Source: JAJFUI01 sp039698035 (lineage in GTDB: Bacteria > Planctomycetota > Planctomycetia > Pirellulales > Thermoguttaceae). From it: a stretch of 64,000 nucleotides of DNA. A model generated the notes under the pieces. That model saw nothing but the letters and a program-made list of their open reading frames with translations. It searched no databases and was not told the origin of the DNA. Location: positions 67,368 through 131,367 of the forward strand of contig JBDKSW010000001.1 of NCBI GenBank assembly GCA_039698035.1, given 5' to 3'. Every line of letters begins with the position of its first letter. Within the stretch, counting starts at the first letter, position 1. The translations under genes and the position numbers were made by a program. Shown one piece after another: positions 17,735 through 27,655 of this stretch.

Positions 17735-19357
17735 ATGTTCCGGCCTCGATTTGCCGCGCTGGCGGCGTTCCTTTTTCTCGTCGCAGCGCTGACGGGCTGC
17801 GGCACTAGTTTTCGCCAGTACGTCAGGAACGGGTTCAAGGTGGGCCCGAATTACTCGACGCCATCTGCGGCGGTGGCCGAGCAATGGATCGACGCGCCAC
17901 ACATCCCAACCGCCAACGAGCCGGAGCAGATCTGCCGGTGGTGGACCGTCTTCAACGATCGGAAGTTGAACCACCTCGTCAGTTGCGCCTATCGACAAAA
18001 CCTCAGCTTGCGTCAGGCCTGCTACCGCGTGCTCCAGGCCCGGGCACAGTTGGCTGTCGCTCGCGGAGACATCTTCCCGCAGAGCCAGTACGCCTCGGGT
18101 GACTATCGACGTTCGGGCGGCGCAGGCTCGGCCTGGACCAACACATGGGACTACGGCTTCGGCTTGCAATGGGAGCTGGACTTTTGGGGCAGGCTGCGAC
18201 GAGCCGTCACGGCGGCCACGGACAACCTTGAAGCTTCCGTCGCTGACTACGATGGCGTGCTCGTGACCATGCTGGGCGACATCGCCAAGAACTACGTCCA
18301 GGTTCGGACGGATCAAGAACGGATTCGCTTGTTGCGGGCGAACGCCGATATCCAACGCGACGTTCTGAACTACATCGATGTGCGACTCCGCGCCGGTTTC
18401 AAGCAGACTGAACTGGACTCGGCCCAATCGCTCAGCACTCTGCGCCAGACAGAGGCCGGAATTCCGACCCTCGAGATCGACATGCGTCAGGCCGAAGACG
18501 CGCTCTGCGTCTTGTTGGGCATTCCGACGGTCGATCTGCGAAAGCTGCTGGACGGCGGTCCCATTCCAAGTTCACCGCCGGAGGTCGCCCTGGGCATACC
18601 GTGCGACCTGTTGCGCCGCCGGCCAGATGTCCGCCAGGCGGAACGTTTGGCTGCCGCGCAGGGCGAGCAAATCGGGATCGCCGAGGCCGAACTCTATCCG
18701 ATTTTCACGATCAACGGAACGATGGGGTACACGGCATCGAACTTTGGCGACTTGTTCAAGAGCGCATCGTTCAATGCAAATGCCGGCCCGTCATTCCAAT
18801 GGAACTTGCTCAACTACGGACGCATTGTCAACAACGTCCGATATCGGAACGCCAGGTTCCAAGAGTTGGTGGCCGCCTATCAGCAGACCGTCCTGCAAGC
18901 GAATTCGGAAGTCGAGAACGGTCTGGCGACGTTCCTGGAATCTCAGCGGCGTACGCGATTATTGGACGAAAGCGTCGTGGCGTCGGAAAGGGCCCGCGGC
19001 ATTTCGATTCTGCGTTATAAGCAGGGCGTCGACAACTTCACGACCTACGCGGTCATCGAGCAGAACCTGGTGACGCAACAAGACTCGGCCGCGCAAGCGC
19101 GCGGTCAGATTGCGCAGGGGCTGATCGCCACCTATCGGGCGCTGGGAGGCGGTTGGGAACTGCGGCTTAGCGAGGACCCGGGTCCCTCGCAGCCGGCCGG
19201 CGTCTGGCCGCTTCCGGCCGTGCCCGATCAGGTTCCCGTGCCGAACCAAGGCCCTGTCAATGCTGCTCCAGACAGTCCGCCGCCCGAGCCGCCGGCCGCT
19301 CCGGTTCCAAACACGAAACCGGCGGAAACGGTCCAACCTCCGGCGGAACGGCCCTAG
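17735..19357 (+). CDS. NodT/OprM-type outer membrane efflux lipoprotein
   Basis: This 540-residue protein is a TolC-family outer-membrane channel. It has a lipoprotein signal peptide ending LTGCG (acylated Cys), the NodT-family start VGPNYSTP, the RWWTVFND segment and two repeats of the outer efflux helical hairpin (DFWGRLRR and ELYPIFTINGTMGY mark each half). A Pro-rich tail of about 60 residues follows. Such channels work with an RND pump and a periplasmic adaptor; neither is adjacent, so this is an orphan gene that probably joins a pump encoded elsewhere. ATG 17735 lies just after a G-rich Shine-Dalgarno; a GTG 15 bases upstream is weaker. Confidence 0.9.
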   Translation: MFRPRFAALAAFLFLVAALTGCGTSFRQYVRNGFKVGPNYSTPSAAVAEQWIDAPHIPTANEPEQICRWWTVFNDRKLNHLVSCAYRQNLSLRQACYRVLQARAQLAVARGDIFPQSQYASGDYRRSGGAGSAWTNTWDYGFGLQWELDFWGRLRRAVTAATDNLEASVADYDGVLVTMLGDIAKNYVQVRTDQERIRLLRANADIQRDVLNYIDVRLRAGFKQTELDSAQSLSTLRQTEAGIPTLEIDMRQAEDALCVLLGIPTVDLRKLLDGGPIPSSPPEVALGIPCDLLRRRPDVRQAERLAAAQGEQIGIAEAELYPIFTINGTMGYTASNFGDLFKSASFNANAGPSFQWNLLNYGRIVNNVRYRNARFQELVAAYQQTVLQANSEVENGLATFLESQRRTRLLDESVVASERARGISILRYKQGVDNFTTYAVIEQNLVTQQDSAAQARGQIAQGLIATYRALGGGWELRLSEDPGPSQPAGVWPLPAVPDQVPVPNQGPVNAAPDSPPPEPPAAPVPNTKPAETVQPPAERP

Positions 19358-19460
19358 AGCCATTTCGCGCTGCCGACAACGTCCAGGACGTCGCGCCTCA
19401 CGCTCGTTGGCCCGCGAGGCCGGCGTCCTCGCGTATCACACACATCGCAAGGCGATGCCG

Positions 19461-19483
19461 CCATGAGCGGATGCCGCTCATGG
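19461..19483. terminator. perfect hairpin between convergent genes
   Basis: CCATGAGCGG (19461-19470) and CCGCTCATGG (19474-19483) form a perfect 10-bp stem with a 3-nt loop. It lies between the convergent NodT-like gene and the DUF1844 gene. No T-tract follows on either strand, so it may be a factor-dependent or bidirectional stop, or a REP-like element. Confidence 0.4.
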
Positions 19484-19508
19484 GCCGGCCAGTCGCGTTA
19501 GCAACAAT

Positions 19509-19931
19509 CTAGGTCTTGGGTCCGGTGTCTTTGGCCGACTCGCTGACGCCGATGAAGGCCATTCGAAGTTCGTGCAGCACGTTTTCCAGCTCGGAGCTTT
19601 CCTCGGGCGTGCGATTGCCCTCGGTCTTTTCCTGGAGCATCGCCAGCATGTCGATTGCGTGCTTGGCGTGATCCGGTTGCCGAACTGACTTTTTGGCGAT
19701 CGGATTCGGGATTAGGCCCAAAGCCATCGCGCCCTGCAAGTAGAGCGTGCCGATCAGGAACGTGAAATCGGCCGGCGGCAGCGGCGGGGTCGAGCCTGAG
19801 GGCTGCTGTCCGGAGGCCGGCTTGTCAGAAGTGCCAGATTGGCGTGCGGCTTCCTTCTCCGCTTGCACTTGGCTCTTCCAATCCTCGTCGATAATGATCT
19901 TCTTTTCGGGTTGGTTGCTTTCAGCAGTCAT
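19509..19931 (-). CDS. DUF1844 family protein
   Basis: This 140-residue protein has an acidic, disordered first half (KKIIIDEDWKSQVQAEKE, then a Pro/Ser/Gly linker). A C-terminal DUF1844 helical domain follows with FTFLIGTLYLQGAMALGLIP, DHAKHAIDMLAMLQEKTEGN and ELENVLHELRMAF. DUF1844 proteins are widespread in Planctomycetota and some other phyla and have no known function. GGAGG precedes ATG 19931. It lies downstream of pyrG on the same strand, 55 bp away, and may be co-transcribed. Confidence 0.85.
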   Translation of the reverse strand: MTAESNQPEKKIIIDEDWKSQVQAEKEAARQSGTSDKPASGQQPSGSTPPLPPADFTFLIGTLYLQGAMALGLIPNPIAKKSVRQPDHAKHAIDMLAMLQEKTEGNRTPEESSELENVLHELRMAFIGVSESAKDTGPKT

Positions 19932-19986
19932 TGCGAACCTCCAAGGATCGGTCGCCCGTGGCCTTGCGGGATCCCCGCCGGCGGCC

Positions 19987-21597
19987 TTAGCGTTGTGCTG
20001 CGTGATGGCGAATGGCCGCGCCGATAAAACCGGCGAACAACGGGTGCGAATGGGTTGGCTGTGATTTGAACTCGGGATGGTACTGCACGCCGACAAACCA
20101 GGGATGATTGGGTAGCTCGACAACCTCGATTAGCGAACCGTCGGGACTGGTGCCGGCAAACCGCATCCCACCCTCGATAAACTTTTGGCGGTAAACATTG
20201 TTGAACTCGTAGCGGTGCCGATGCCGCTCGGTAACGTCGAGGGCACCGTAGCAAGCCGCGGCCGTGCTGTCGGGGGCCAAGCGGGTAGGCTGCGCGCCGA
20301 GCCGCATCGTGCCACCCATGTCGGTAATGGTTTTCTGCTCGTCCAAAAGACAGATCACCGGATGGGGCGTGTCCTTGTCGAATTCGCACGAGTTGGCCTG
20401 ATCCAAACCAAGCACATTGCGGGCGAACTCGGCCACGGCGCACTGCATGCCAAGGCAAATGCCGAAAAACGGGATGCCGCGCGCCCGGGCATAGTGAATC
20501 GCGTCCAGCTTGCCCTCGATGCCTCGCTCGCCGAAGCCACCGGGCACGAGAATGCCATCGACTCCGGCGAGCAACTGGTCAGGCCCCTCGCGTTCGACCG
20601 CTTCGCTGTGAATCCGCAGGATGCGGATTTGTGCGCGGTGATGCACGCCTGCGTGGTCCAGGGCTTCGTAGATCGACTTGTAAGCATCGCGGTGTTCGGC
20701 GTATTTTCCGACCACGGCGATGGTGATTTCGTGCTGTGGATTGCGAAGCCGGTGCAAGAGATCGCGCCATCGGTCCAGGTTCAGCGTGCCGGCGTTGAGC
20801 TGCAATTTGCGGACGATCAGTTCGTCCATGCCGTGCTCCACGAGACTCATCGGCACCTCGTAGACCGAGAAATCCTTGTCCTTCTCTTCGATGACGGCCT
20901 CGATCGGGATGTTGCAGAACAGGGCGATCTTGGCCCGGTCGTCGCGGCTGAGCGAGCGTTCGGTGCGGCAAACCAAAATGTCTGGCTGAATACCGATTTG
21001 ACGCAGTTGGCCGACCGAGTGTTGTGTCGGTTTGGTCTTCAGCTCGGCCGCGGCCTTCAGATAGGGGACCAGTGTCAGGTGGATGTAAAGGCAGTTTTCC
21101 TTGCCCACGTCGAGCGAGAACTGGCGAATGGCCTCGAGAAAGGGCTGGCTTTCGATGTCGCCCACGGTGCCGCCGATTTCGTGAATGACCAAATCCACAT
21201 CGGGGCCGGCGGCCTTGCTCAGAGCGGCCTTGATTTCGTTCGTCACGTGGGGGATGACCTGCACGGTCTGCCCGAGGAACTCGCCCCGACGCTCCTTTTC
21301 GATCACCGAGAGATAGATCTGGCCGGTGGTGTAGTTGGAATCGCGGTTCAACGGGCTGTTGGTAAAACGCTCGTAGTGGCCGAGGTCGAGGTCCGTCTCG
21401 CTGCCGTCGTCGAGCACATAGACTTCACCGTGCTGATAGGGGCTCATCGTGCCGGGATCGACGTTGATATACGGGTCGAGCTTCTGCATGCGAAGCCGAA
21501 GTCCGCGCTGCTCCAGCAACATGCCGATCGAGGCGCTAGTGAGTCCTTTGCCCAGCGAGCTGACGACGCCGCCGGTCACGAAAATATGCTTGCTCAT
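19987..21597 (-). CDS. pyrG: CTP synthase
   Basis: This 536-residue enzyme makes CTP from UTP, ATP and glutamine. The N-terminal synthetase domain begins with the diagnostic KHIFVTGGVVSSLGKG and contains the LDPYINVDPGTMSPYQHGE strand and IGGTVGDIE. The C-terminal class I glutamine amidotransferase has the nucleophile in FFGICLGMQ and the His/Glu pair in VQYHPEFKS. Length is standard. The frame is open far upstream, but homology starts exactly at ATG 21597. It is divergent from the MscS-family gene. Confidence 0.98.
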   Translation of the reverse strand: MSKHIFVTGGVVSSLGKGLTSASIGMLLEQRGLRLRMQKLDPYINVDPGTMSPYQHGEVYVLDDGSETDLDLGHYERFTNSPLNRDSNYTTGQIYLSVIEKERRGEFLGQTVQVIPHVTNEIKAALSKAAGPDVDLVIHEIGGTVGDIESQPFLEAIRQFSLDVGKENCLYIHLTLVPYLKAAAELKTKPTQHSVGQLRQIGIQPDILVCRTERSLSRDDRAKIALFCNIPIEAVIEEKDKDFSVYEVPMSLVEHGMDELIVRKLQLNAGTLNLDRWRDLLHRLRNPQHEITIAVVGKYAEHRDAYKSIYEALDHAGVHHRAQIRILRIHSEAVEREGPDQLLAGVDGILVPGGFGERGIEGKLDAIHYARARGIPFFGICLGMQCAVAEFARNVLGLDQANSCEFDKDTPHPVICLLDEQKTITDMGGTMRLGAQPTRLAPDSTAAACYGALDVTERHRHRYEFNNVYRQKFIEGGMRFAGTSPDGSLIEVVELPNHPWFVGVQYHPEFKSQPTHSHPLFAGFIGAAIRHHAAQR

Positions 21598-21813
21598 GGA
21601 AAAAGCTGTCCGTCGAGGGGTCCGTCCATGCAAAGGAACCATTGTAGGCCGCCGATGCCGAAGCGAAAAGTGCTGCACGTCTGGGGGGGATACTGATCGC
21701 GTCCTTGGGCGGCGAATTCTGACGCGGCCGCGGGATTGGGCTTGCCTCGGTAGGCCACGACGGGTACAAGTCGCGTTCCCTGAACCGCCTATCTTCTCAG
21801 CCGATAGACTGCC

Positions 21814-24800
21814 ATGCCCCGGATCACACGATATCCACGAGTGACAGCGCAAGTCCTTATAGCCTTGCTGGTTACAGCGACGGCTTTTGGCCAAGCCGCA
21901 GCACCAAAACAGTTGAACGATGCCGAACTGGTCGCGCTGCTGCAGGCCCGCAAGAAGCAGATTGACGAAATTCGTGATCTGGACGATGCGGCAAGGGCAA
22001 GAGCCCGCGACCTCTGTGACCAGGGGCTCGCCGAGATGGAAAAGGTGAAGGGCTTTTGCGGGCGAGTCTTGTTTTTCGATCAGCGGGCTGCCCAGGCGCC
22101 CGTCGAGATCGAACAGACCAAGGCGGCTCTGGCCACCCTTCCAGCCCAGCCAGCCATCGTGTTCCCCGCTGAAGTGAGCGTGCCGCAGATTGAGCAGGCG
22201 ATTGCCAACCGGCAAACCGAGCTGGAGACGTGGCGCCGCGAGGCGGCGAACTTTGAAACCGAGTTGAAGGGGCGAGGCAGCCGGCGGGCGGACATTCCCA
22301 AGGACATCAGTCGGGCGCAACAGGCCCTGAGCGACGCCAACGCCGAGCTCCAAACGCCTGCGACGTCCGACGAAAGCTCGCCGATCAATTCGGCGCGGCG
22401 GTTCATGCTTCTGGCCAAGCGACGCGCGGCCGAGCAGGAGATCCTGTGCTGCCAGAAAGAATTGGCGGCCCTCGAAGCCCGCGCCGAGCTGTTGCCGATC
22501 AGCCACGATCTAACCGCCCGACGCATTGCCCTGGCCGAGCAACAGATCAAGCAATGGCAAGACTTGGTCAACCAGCGTCGCCAACAGGATGCCGAGCAGC
22601 AAGCGAGGCAAGCGGCATGGGAGGCGGGCCAAGCCATTCCGGCCGTCAAACAGTTGGCCCAGGAAAACGCCGCGCTGGCTGAATTGCGGAAACAATTAGC
22701 CCAGCATATTGCGAACGCCACGACTCAGTTGGATCAGGCGAACCAACAGTTGGCCGCGCTCCGAAGTCAGTACGAGCGGGCTCGCGGCAAGGTCGAGACG
22801 GTTGGGCTCACCAATGCCATCGGATTGCTGCTGCGAAAACAGCGCGATGCGCTGCCAAACCTGGCGGCATGCCGTCGTGAAATCAACGCTCGCCAGCGGG
22901 CCATCACCGACGGTCAGTTGGCGTCGCTGCAATGGCAGGACCACCGGGCCGCATTGGCCAATTTGGATCAGCAAACGCAGTTGGTGCTGCAAAGCCTGGG
23001 ACCTCAAGATCAGGCTGGTGGGCGAATGCAGATCGAGACCTCCGTCCGCGATGCGCTGAGCGCGCAAAAAGAGTATCTCGACGCGCTGATCGCCGATCAA
23101 ACAACATACTTTGGCAAACTGATCGACCTCGACACGGCGCAACGCCAGTTGATCGCCGAGACGGAGCGATTTGGACAATACATTGCCGAGCGGGTGCTGT
23201 GGATCGCCAGCGCCGCGCCCTTGGGACCGACGGATGTTCGTTGGGGCGGCAACGCGGCCTGGTGGCTCATCCGGCCCGAATCGTTTGCCGAGGCTGGTCA
23301 CGCCTTGATGGCCGACGTGCGAACCAACATTGCCGTTTGGGCCGCCGCCGTGGGGTTGTTCCTCGTGCTGGTCTATCGGCAGAAGCAGTGCCACGTTCGG
23401 CTGGCAGAGATTGGCCAACATGCATCGCGAGGCGGCTGCTGCCGATTTGTGCCGACGGTCGAGGCCGCGGCGAGGACCGCTTTCATGGCCCTGCCAAGAC
23501 CGGGGCTGCTGTGGTTCATCGGATGGCGACTTGCCGGGCCAGGCGACCCGTCCGAGCTGTGCAAGGCCGTCGGCATGGGGCTGACCGAGGCGGCCAAGGT
23601 TTACCTGGCCATGGAACTGTTGCGGCAAATCTGTGTGAAAGAAGGGCTCGGCGAGTCTCATTTCGGTTGGTCCGTCGGCGCGCTCAAGCTCGTGCGTCAG
23701 ACGATTCGCTGGTTCAGTGTTCCGATACTTCTGATGATGTTCGTGGCCGTTGCGATGGCCTGGCAACTGAACGATCGGTGGGACGCCTCGCTTGGGCGAG
23801 TCTGCTTCGTCGTGGCGTTGCTGTGCTTTTCACTCGCCTTGCAGCGGATTCTTCGGCCGGCCGGCGCCGTGTTCCAGGCAATGTTCGCCGACCGGTGTGG
23901 CGGATGGCTCTATCGGTTCCGCAATGTATGGGGCCCGGCGTGTGTTCTGCTGCCAACGGCTCTGGCCGTGTTGGCAATGGTCGGCTATCACTATACGGCC
24001 CGACAGTTGATGATCCGACTGATTCTCAGTATCTACGTCCTCGTCGGCGGATTGGTGTGCCGTGCGCTTCTGTTGCGATGGACGTTGGTCAACCAACGAC
24101 GGTTGGCCATCGGTCAGGCACGGCAACGGCGGACGGCCGTTTGCTCGGATGGCGGGTCGAGCGAAGAATCGTCCGGCTCGGGGCTGCCGGCCGCCGCGCC
24201 GCAGCTCGACTTGGCCGCGATCAACATCCAAACGCGACGGCTTATCGGCTGGTCGCTGGGCGTGGCCGCGGCGTTAGCCTTTTGGTGCGCTTGGGTTGAT
24301 GTTCTGCCGGCCCTGGGCGTCTTGAACCGCATCGAGATCTGGCAAACGACGGCCTCCGTGACCGAAAACGTCTCGACGGCCGACGGCAAGACCCAGTCGA
24401 AGGTCATCGAGCGACCGGCGCCCGTGACATTGGCCAACCTCGTGCTAGCCGTCATCGTGCTGGCCATGACGATCATCGCCGCGAAAAACATCCCCGGCCT
24501 CCTGGAAATGGCTCTGCTCCAGAACCTTCCGCTCGACGCCGGCGCCCGGTATGCCGTCGCCACGATCTCGCGGTACACGATCACCGTCTTTGGCTTCCTG
24601 TTATGCTTCGACACCCTTGGCGTCGGCTGGTCCAAGGTCCAGTGGCTCGTGGCCGGCATGGGCGTCGGGCTTGGCTTCGGATTGCAGGAGATCTTCGCCA
24701 ACTTCATCTCCGGCCTCATTATTCTTTTCGAGCGACCGGTTCGAGTTGGCGATGTCGTGACGATCGACGCTTTCAGCGGTGTCGTTTCGCGAATCCGAAT

Positions 24801-25287
24801 TCGCGCCACGACGATCACCGACGGCGACCGGAAGGAACTCATCATCCCGAACAAGGAGTTCATCACGGGCCGAGTCCTGAACTGGACGCTCTCGGACCCG
24901 GTGAATCGCGTCGTCGTCAATGTCAACGTGGCCTACGGCTCGGACACCCAGTTGGTGACGAAGATTCTCGAGGGCATCGCCAAGAATCACCCGTCGGTGC
25001 TCGATGATCCGTCGCCATGCGCGATGCTGGAATCGTTCAACGAAGGCTCGCTGAACTTCGTGCTCCGTTGCTTCCTGCCAAATCTGGACAATCGGGCGAC
25101 CGTCATCCACGATCTGCACGTGGGGATCGATCGTGCCTTTCGCGATTCGGGTATCGAGTTCGCCCTGCCGCAGCAGGACATCCACGTTCGCTCGATTGAC
25201 GTTCCGCTCCCGACGCTTCAGCCGAACGCCAGGGCGGCCGCGGATTGTCTCCGCATGCCGACCGAACCGCGGCCCAGAGTGGCGTAA
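21814..25287 (+). CDS. large MscS-family mechanosensitive channel (MscK-like)
   Basis: This 1157-residue protein has MscK/KefA-like architecture. A signal peptide (1-28) is followed by a long Ala/Gln-rich periplasmic coiled-coil region (about 30-450), then many membrane helices from about residue 510. The C-terminal MscS pore and beta domain contain GMGVGLGFGLQEIFANFISG (about 948-967), the LFERPVRVGDVV strand and PNKEFITGRVLNWT. Such channels open under membrane tension and release solutes during hypo-osmotic shock. The size is as expected for MscK-type members. It is divergent from pyrG. No K+ system is adjacent. Confidence 0.9.
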   Translation: MPRITRYPRVTAQVLIALLVTATAFGQAAAPKQLNDAELVALLQARKKQIDEIRDLDDAARARARDLCDQGLAEMEKVKGFCGRVLFFDQRAAQAPVEIEQTKAALATLPAQPAIVFPAEVSVPQIEQAIANRQTELETWRREAANFETELKGRGSRRADIPKDISRAQQALSDANAELQTPATSDESSPINSARRFMLLAKRRAAEQEILCCQKELAALEARAELLPISHDLTARRIALAEQQIKQWQDLVNQRRQQDAEQQARQAAWEAGQAIPAVKQLAQENAALAELRKQLAQHIANATTQLDQANQQLAALRSQYERARGKVETVGLTNAIGLLLRKQRDALPNLAACRREINARQRAITDGQLASLQWQDHRAALANLDQQTQLVLQSLGPQDQAGGRMQIETSVRDALSAQKEYLDALIADQTTYFGKLIDLDTAQRQLIAETERFGQYIAERVLWIASAAPLGPTDVRWGGNAAWWLIRPESFAEAGHALMADVRTNIAVWAAAVGLFLVLVYRQKQCHVRLAEIGQHASRGGCCRFVPTVEAAARTAFMALPRPGLLWFIGWRLAGPGDPSELCKAVGMGLTEAAKVYLAMELLRQICVKEGLGESHFGWSVGALKLVRQTIRWFSVPILLMMFVAVAMAWQLNDRWDASLGRVCFVVALLCFSLALQRILRPAGAVFQAMFADRCGGWLYRFRNVWGPACVLLPTALAVLAMVGYHYTARQLMIRLILSIYVLVGGLVCRALLLRWTLVNQRRLAIGQARQRRTAVCSDGGSSEESSGSGLPAAAPQLDLAAINIQTRRLIGWSLGVAAALAFWCAWVDVLPALGVLNRIEIWQTTASVTENVSTADGKTQSKVIERPAPVTLANLVLAVIVLAMTIIAAKNIPGLLEMALLQNLPLDAGARYAVATISRYTITVFGFLLCFDTLGVGWSKVQWLVAGMGVGLGFGLQEIFANFISGLIILFERPVRVGDVVTIDAFSGVVSRIRIRATTITDGDRKELIIPNKEFITGRVLNWTLSDPVNRVVVNVNVAYGSDTQLVTKILEGIAKNHPSVLDDPSPCAMLESFNEGSLNFVLRCFLPNLDNRATVIHDLHVGIDRAFRDSGIEFALPQQDIHVRSIDVPLPTLQPNARAAADCLRMPTEPRPRVA

Positions 25288-25425
25288 CCGGCAATCGCGA
25301 TCTTGAAGGAGGAGTGACGAATCGGCGGCAAGAAGCTACAATAGACCTGCCATGCACCGATCGGTCGACGAGCCGATGTTTGCATGCCAGCGGTCTTCCC
25401 TTCGTCACCAGGATGGTTCTCATCC

Positions 25426-26085
25426 ATGCCGCAATTGCCATCCAACTTCTTTCCGCCGGCCGAGGACGCCGATCCCGAGGGGCTGGTCGGCTTTGGCGGC
25501 GAGCTTTCGCCCGAATGGCTGCTGGACGCCTACCGGCACGGCATCTTCCCCTGGCCAATCACCGATTTCGAGGCCCCGTTGGCCTGGTGGTCGCCCGATC
25601 CGCGGGCCGTCATCGAGTTCGACCGCTTTCACGTCTCGCGGCGTCTGCGGCGGACGTGCCGCGGCGATCAGTTTGAAGTCACCCGGAACGTCGAGTTTCG
25701 CAGTGTCATCCGCGGTTGTGCGATGGCCCCCAGCCGGATCGGCCGCACGTGGCTGACGCCGGAAATGATCGACGCCTATGTTCGGCTGCACGAGCTGGGC
25801 TATGCGCACAGCGTCGAGGTTTGGCGCCAACACGAGCTGGCCGGCGGCGTCTACGGCGTCGCCATTGGCGGCCTGTTTGCGGCCGAGTCGAAGTTCTTTC
25901 GCGTTCGCGACGCCTCGAAGGTCGCGTTGGTCCATTTGGTCGAACACCTGCGACAGCGAGGCTTCACGCTGCTGGACATCCAGCAACTGACGCCGCATAC
26001 GGCGCGGCTCGGAGCCGTGACCATCTCCCGGGCCGAGTATCTTGCGCGGCTGGCCGACGCCGTCCAGTTGCGGGTAACGTTTTAG
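25426..26085 (+). CDS. aat: leucyl/phenylalanyl-tRNA-protein transferase
   Basis: This 219-residue enzyme attaches Leu or Phe to proteins with N-terminal Lys or Arg, marking them for ClpS/ClpAP. Family hallmarks are FPPAEDADPEGLVGFGG, LLDAYRHGIFPWP, WWSPDPRAVI, SVEVWRQHELAGGVYGVAIG and DASKVALVHLVEHL. The usual GESMF segment reads AESKF here. The start at 25426 fits the homology; the frame runs 42 bases further up. It is followed 15 bp later by a Nudix gene, probably in the same transcript. Confidence 0.95.
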   Translation: MPQLPSNFFPPAEDADPEGLVGFGGELSPEWLLDAYRHGIFPWPITDFEAPLAWWSPDPRAVIEFDRFHVSRRLRRTCRGDQFEVTRNVEFRSVIRGCAMAPSRIGRTWLTPEMIDAYVRLHELGYAHSVEVWRQHELAGGVYGVAIGGLFAAESKFFRVRDASKVALVHLVEHLRQRGFTLLDIQQLTPHTARLGAVTISRAEYLARLADAVQLRVTF

Positions 26086-26099
26086 GATCGGGAGATGCG

Positions 26100-26624
26100 A
26101 TGAGCCGTTCCGACATCTTGTTTCAAGGTTGGCGTTTCCGTGTCGAGCGTGCCGTGCAAGTGACGCCCGATGGCGCGGAGCATGTCCGCGAAGTGATCCG
26201 GCACCCCGGCGCGGCCGTCATTTTGCCGCTGCTCGATGACGGGCGCATCTGTTTGCAGCGCAACTACCGCGTCGCCGTCGGTCAGACGCTGATCGAGCTG
26301 CCGGCCGGAACCCTCGAACCGAACGAAGACCCGGCCGAGACGGCTCGACGCGAGTTGGCCGAGGAAACCGGCTATCGAGCAGGCCGCATCGAGCATCTGG
26401 TGACGTTCTGGACGTCGCCCGGCATCCTGGAGGAACGGATGCACCTGTACATCGCCCGGGACTTGCAGCCGGGCGAGCCGGCGCTCGAAGCGGGCGAAGA
26501 TATCCAACCGCTGCTTTGCACGTGGGACGAGGCGATGGCGATGATCCAACGCGGAGAGATCTGCGACGCCAAAACGCTCGTCGGGCTGATGTATTACCGG
26601 GCGTTCGCGGACGGTCGTTCTTAG
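26100..26624 (+). CDS. Nudix hydrolase, ADP-ribose pyrophosphatase type
   Basis: This 174-residue protein has a perfect Nudix box (G70-x5-E76-x7-REL-AEETG, residues 70-91) that binds the catalytic Mg2+. The flanking LIELPAGTLEPNEDP and TSPGILEERMHLY resemble NudF-type ADP-ribose pyrophosphatases, which cleave ADP-ribose to AMP and ribose-5-phosphate. GGGAG precedes ATG 26100. It follows aat closely on the same strand. Family is firm; the exact nucleotide substrate is inferred. Confidence 0.9.
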   Translation: MSRSDILFQGWRFRVERAVQVTPDGAEHVREVIRHPGAAVILPLLDDGRICLQRNYRVAVGQTLIELPAGTLEPNEDPAETARRELAEETGYRAGRIEHLVTFWTSPGILEERMHLYIARDLQPGEPALEAGEDIQPLLCTWDEAMAMIQRGEICDAKTLVGLMYYRAFADGRS

Positions 26625-26739
26625 CAACCGCACAGGACGCATGCCATCGCGGAATCGGAATTCACCGACGCGGCGATGAGAACGGCGCAAAACAAGACGC
26701 ACTGTTGGGATGCCAAAGCCTCGCGGGACGTTTCTGCTG

Positions 26740-27477
26740 TTAGCGGAATACGCGACGCAGATACCGTCGCCCAGCGCACGCCGCGAGACCGATCAAACCA
26801 GAACCAAGCAGGGCGAGCGATGACGGCTCGGGCGTAATGCCAAAACTGGTAATTTCGGTCGTGCCAAGACCATAAGTATAGCCATATGCGCCCGAAAAAG
26901 AGAACCCGGTTGTGCCCTTGGTGACGACGAGATGCCCGATCATGTTCTCGGCGATCTCATCACCATCGTTGTCGGCAGCATCCACATACAATCGCTCAGT
27001 GTTTTCACCAGGGGGGATGGCCCATGATCCCTGTATCATGCTTGTATTGCACGTGGTTTCACCGTCGCGAGTCCATTGGGCGGAACCGATGTAACTGCTA
27101 AGATTGAACCAGGTCTCGTTCTCGATCATGTAAGCGGTAGTGGTATGCCTTTTGAAAGTTGCCGTTGATGCCGAATAGGGTGAAACAAAAAAAGTTCCCC
27201 CAATGGCCGTCCAAGTACCCTCGAACATGTTGATCTTGGAGTCTGCAGCGTCTCCGTTAAGTCCCGTCAAATAGAGCGTGATGACATCGTATGCTGAGTT
27301 CGAGGTGTCCCACGACGCACTAACGACGATGTTGCCCGAGGTTGTTGTGACCGGAATGAGACTGCCACGTGTCTCCAATGGCAAAAGCCATGTGGCCAAC
27401 GCCAAGGCTGTGATGACGAGGCTTGGCGGTATGCTCGTTTGCTTTACGGTGTTCAATACGCGCATCTGCAATCTCAT
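26740..27477 (-). CDS. PEP-CTERM sorting-signal protein
   Basis: This 245-residue exported protein has a signal peptide with hydrophobic core VITALALATWLLPL. A Thr/Ser-rich beta-type body without recognised domain follows. The C-terminal PEP-CTERM tail reads TPEPSSLALLGSGLIGLAA, then a basic RRYLRR end. PEP-CTERM tails are processed by exosortase and usually occur on proteins linked to exopolysaccharide or surface layers. The gene is more A+T-rich than its neighbours. GGGAGG precedes ATG 27477. No exosortase gene is in the window. Confidence 0.85.
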   Translation of the reverse strand: MRLQMRVLNTVKQTSIPPSLVITALALATWLLPLETRGSLIPVTTTSGNIVVSASWDTSNSAYDVITLYLTGLNGDAADSKINMFEGTWTAIGGTFFVSPYSASTATFKRHTTTAYMIENETWFNLSSYIGSAQWTRDGETTCNTSMIQGSWAIPPGENTERLYVDAADNDGDEIAENMIGHLVVTKGTTGFSFSGAYGYTYGLGTTEITSFGITPEPSSLALLGSGLIGLAACAGRRYLRRVFR

Positions 27478-27655
27478 AATCAGCCTCCCGAAAGGTAAGA
27501 ACCGTCTTGTCTTATTCGCCACGACTGCCAGCACCTACAGCACCCCAAGATAGTCCTTGGCAGTGGAGATGCAATCCCACCTAACGGGTGGCTGTTGAGG
27601 GGGCGACTTAAAGAGCCGATGGGGGGGGCTCGAAGATCGAGAGAAACCGCAAGGC

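Noticed and set aside
20185..21696. A 503-codon plus-strand frame opposite pyrG.
   Set aside because: CTP synthase on the other strand is unmistakable, and the antisense product has no recognisable fold.
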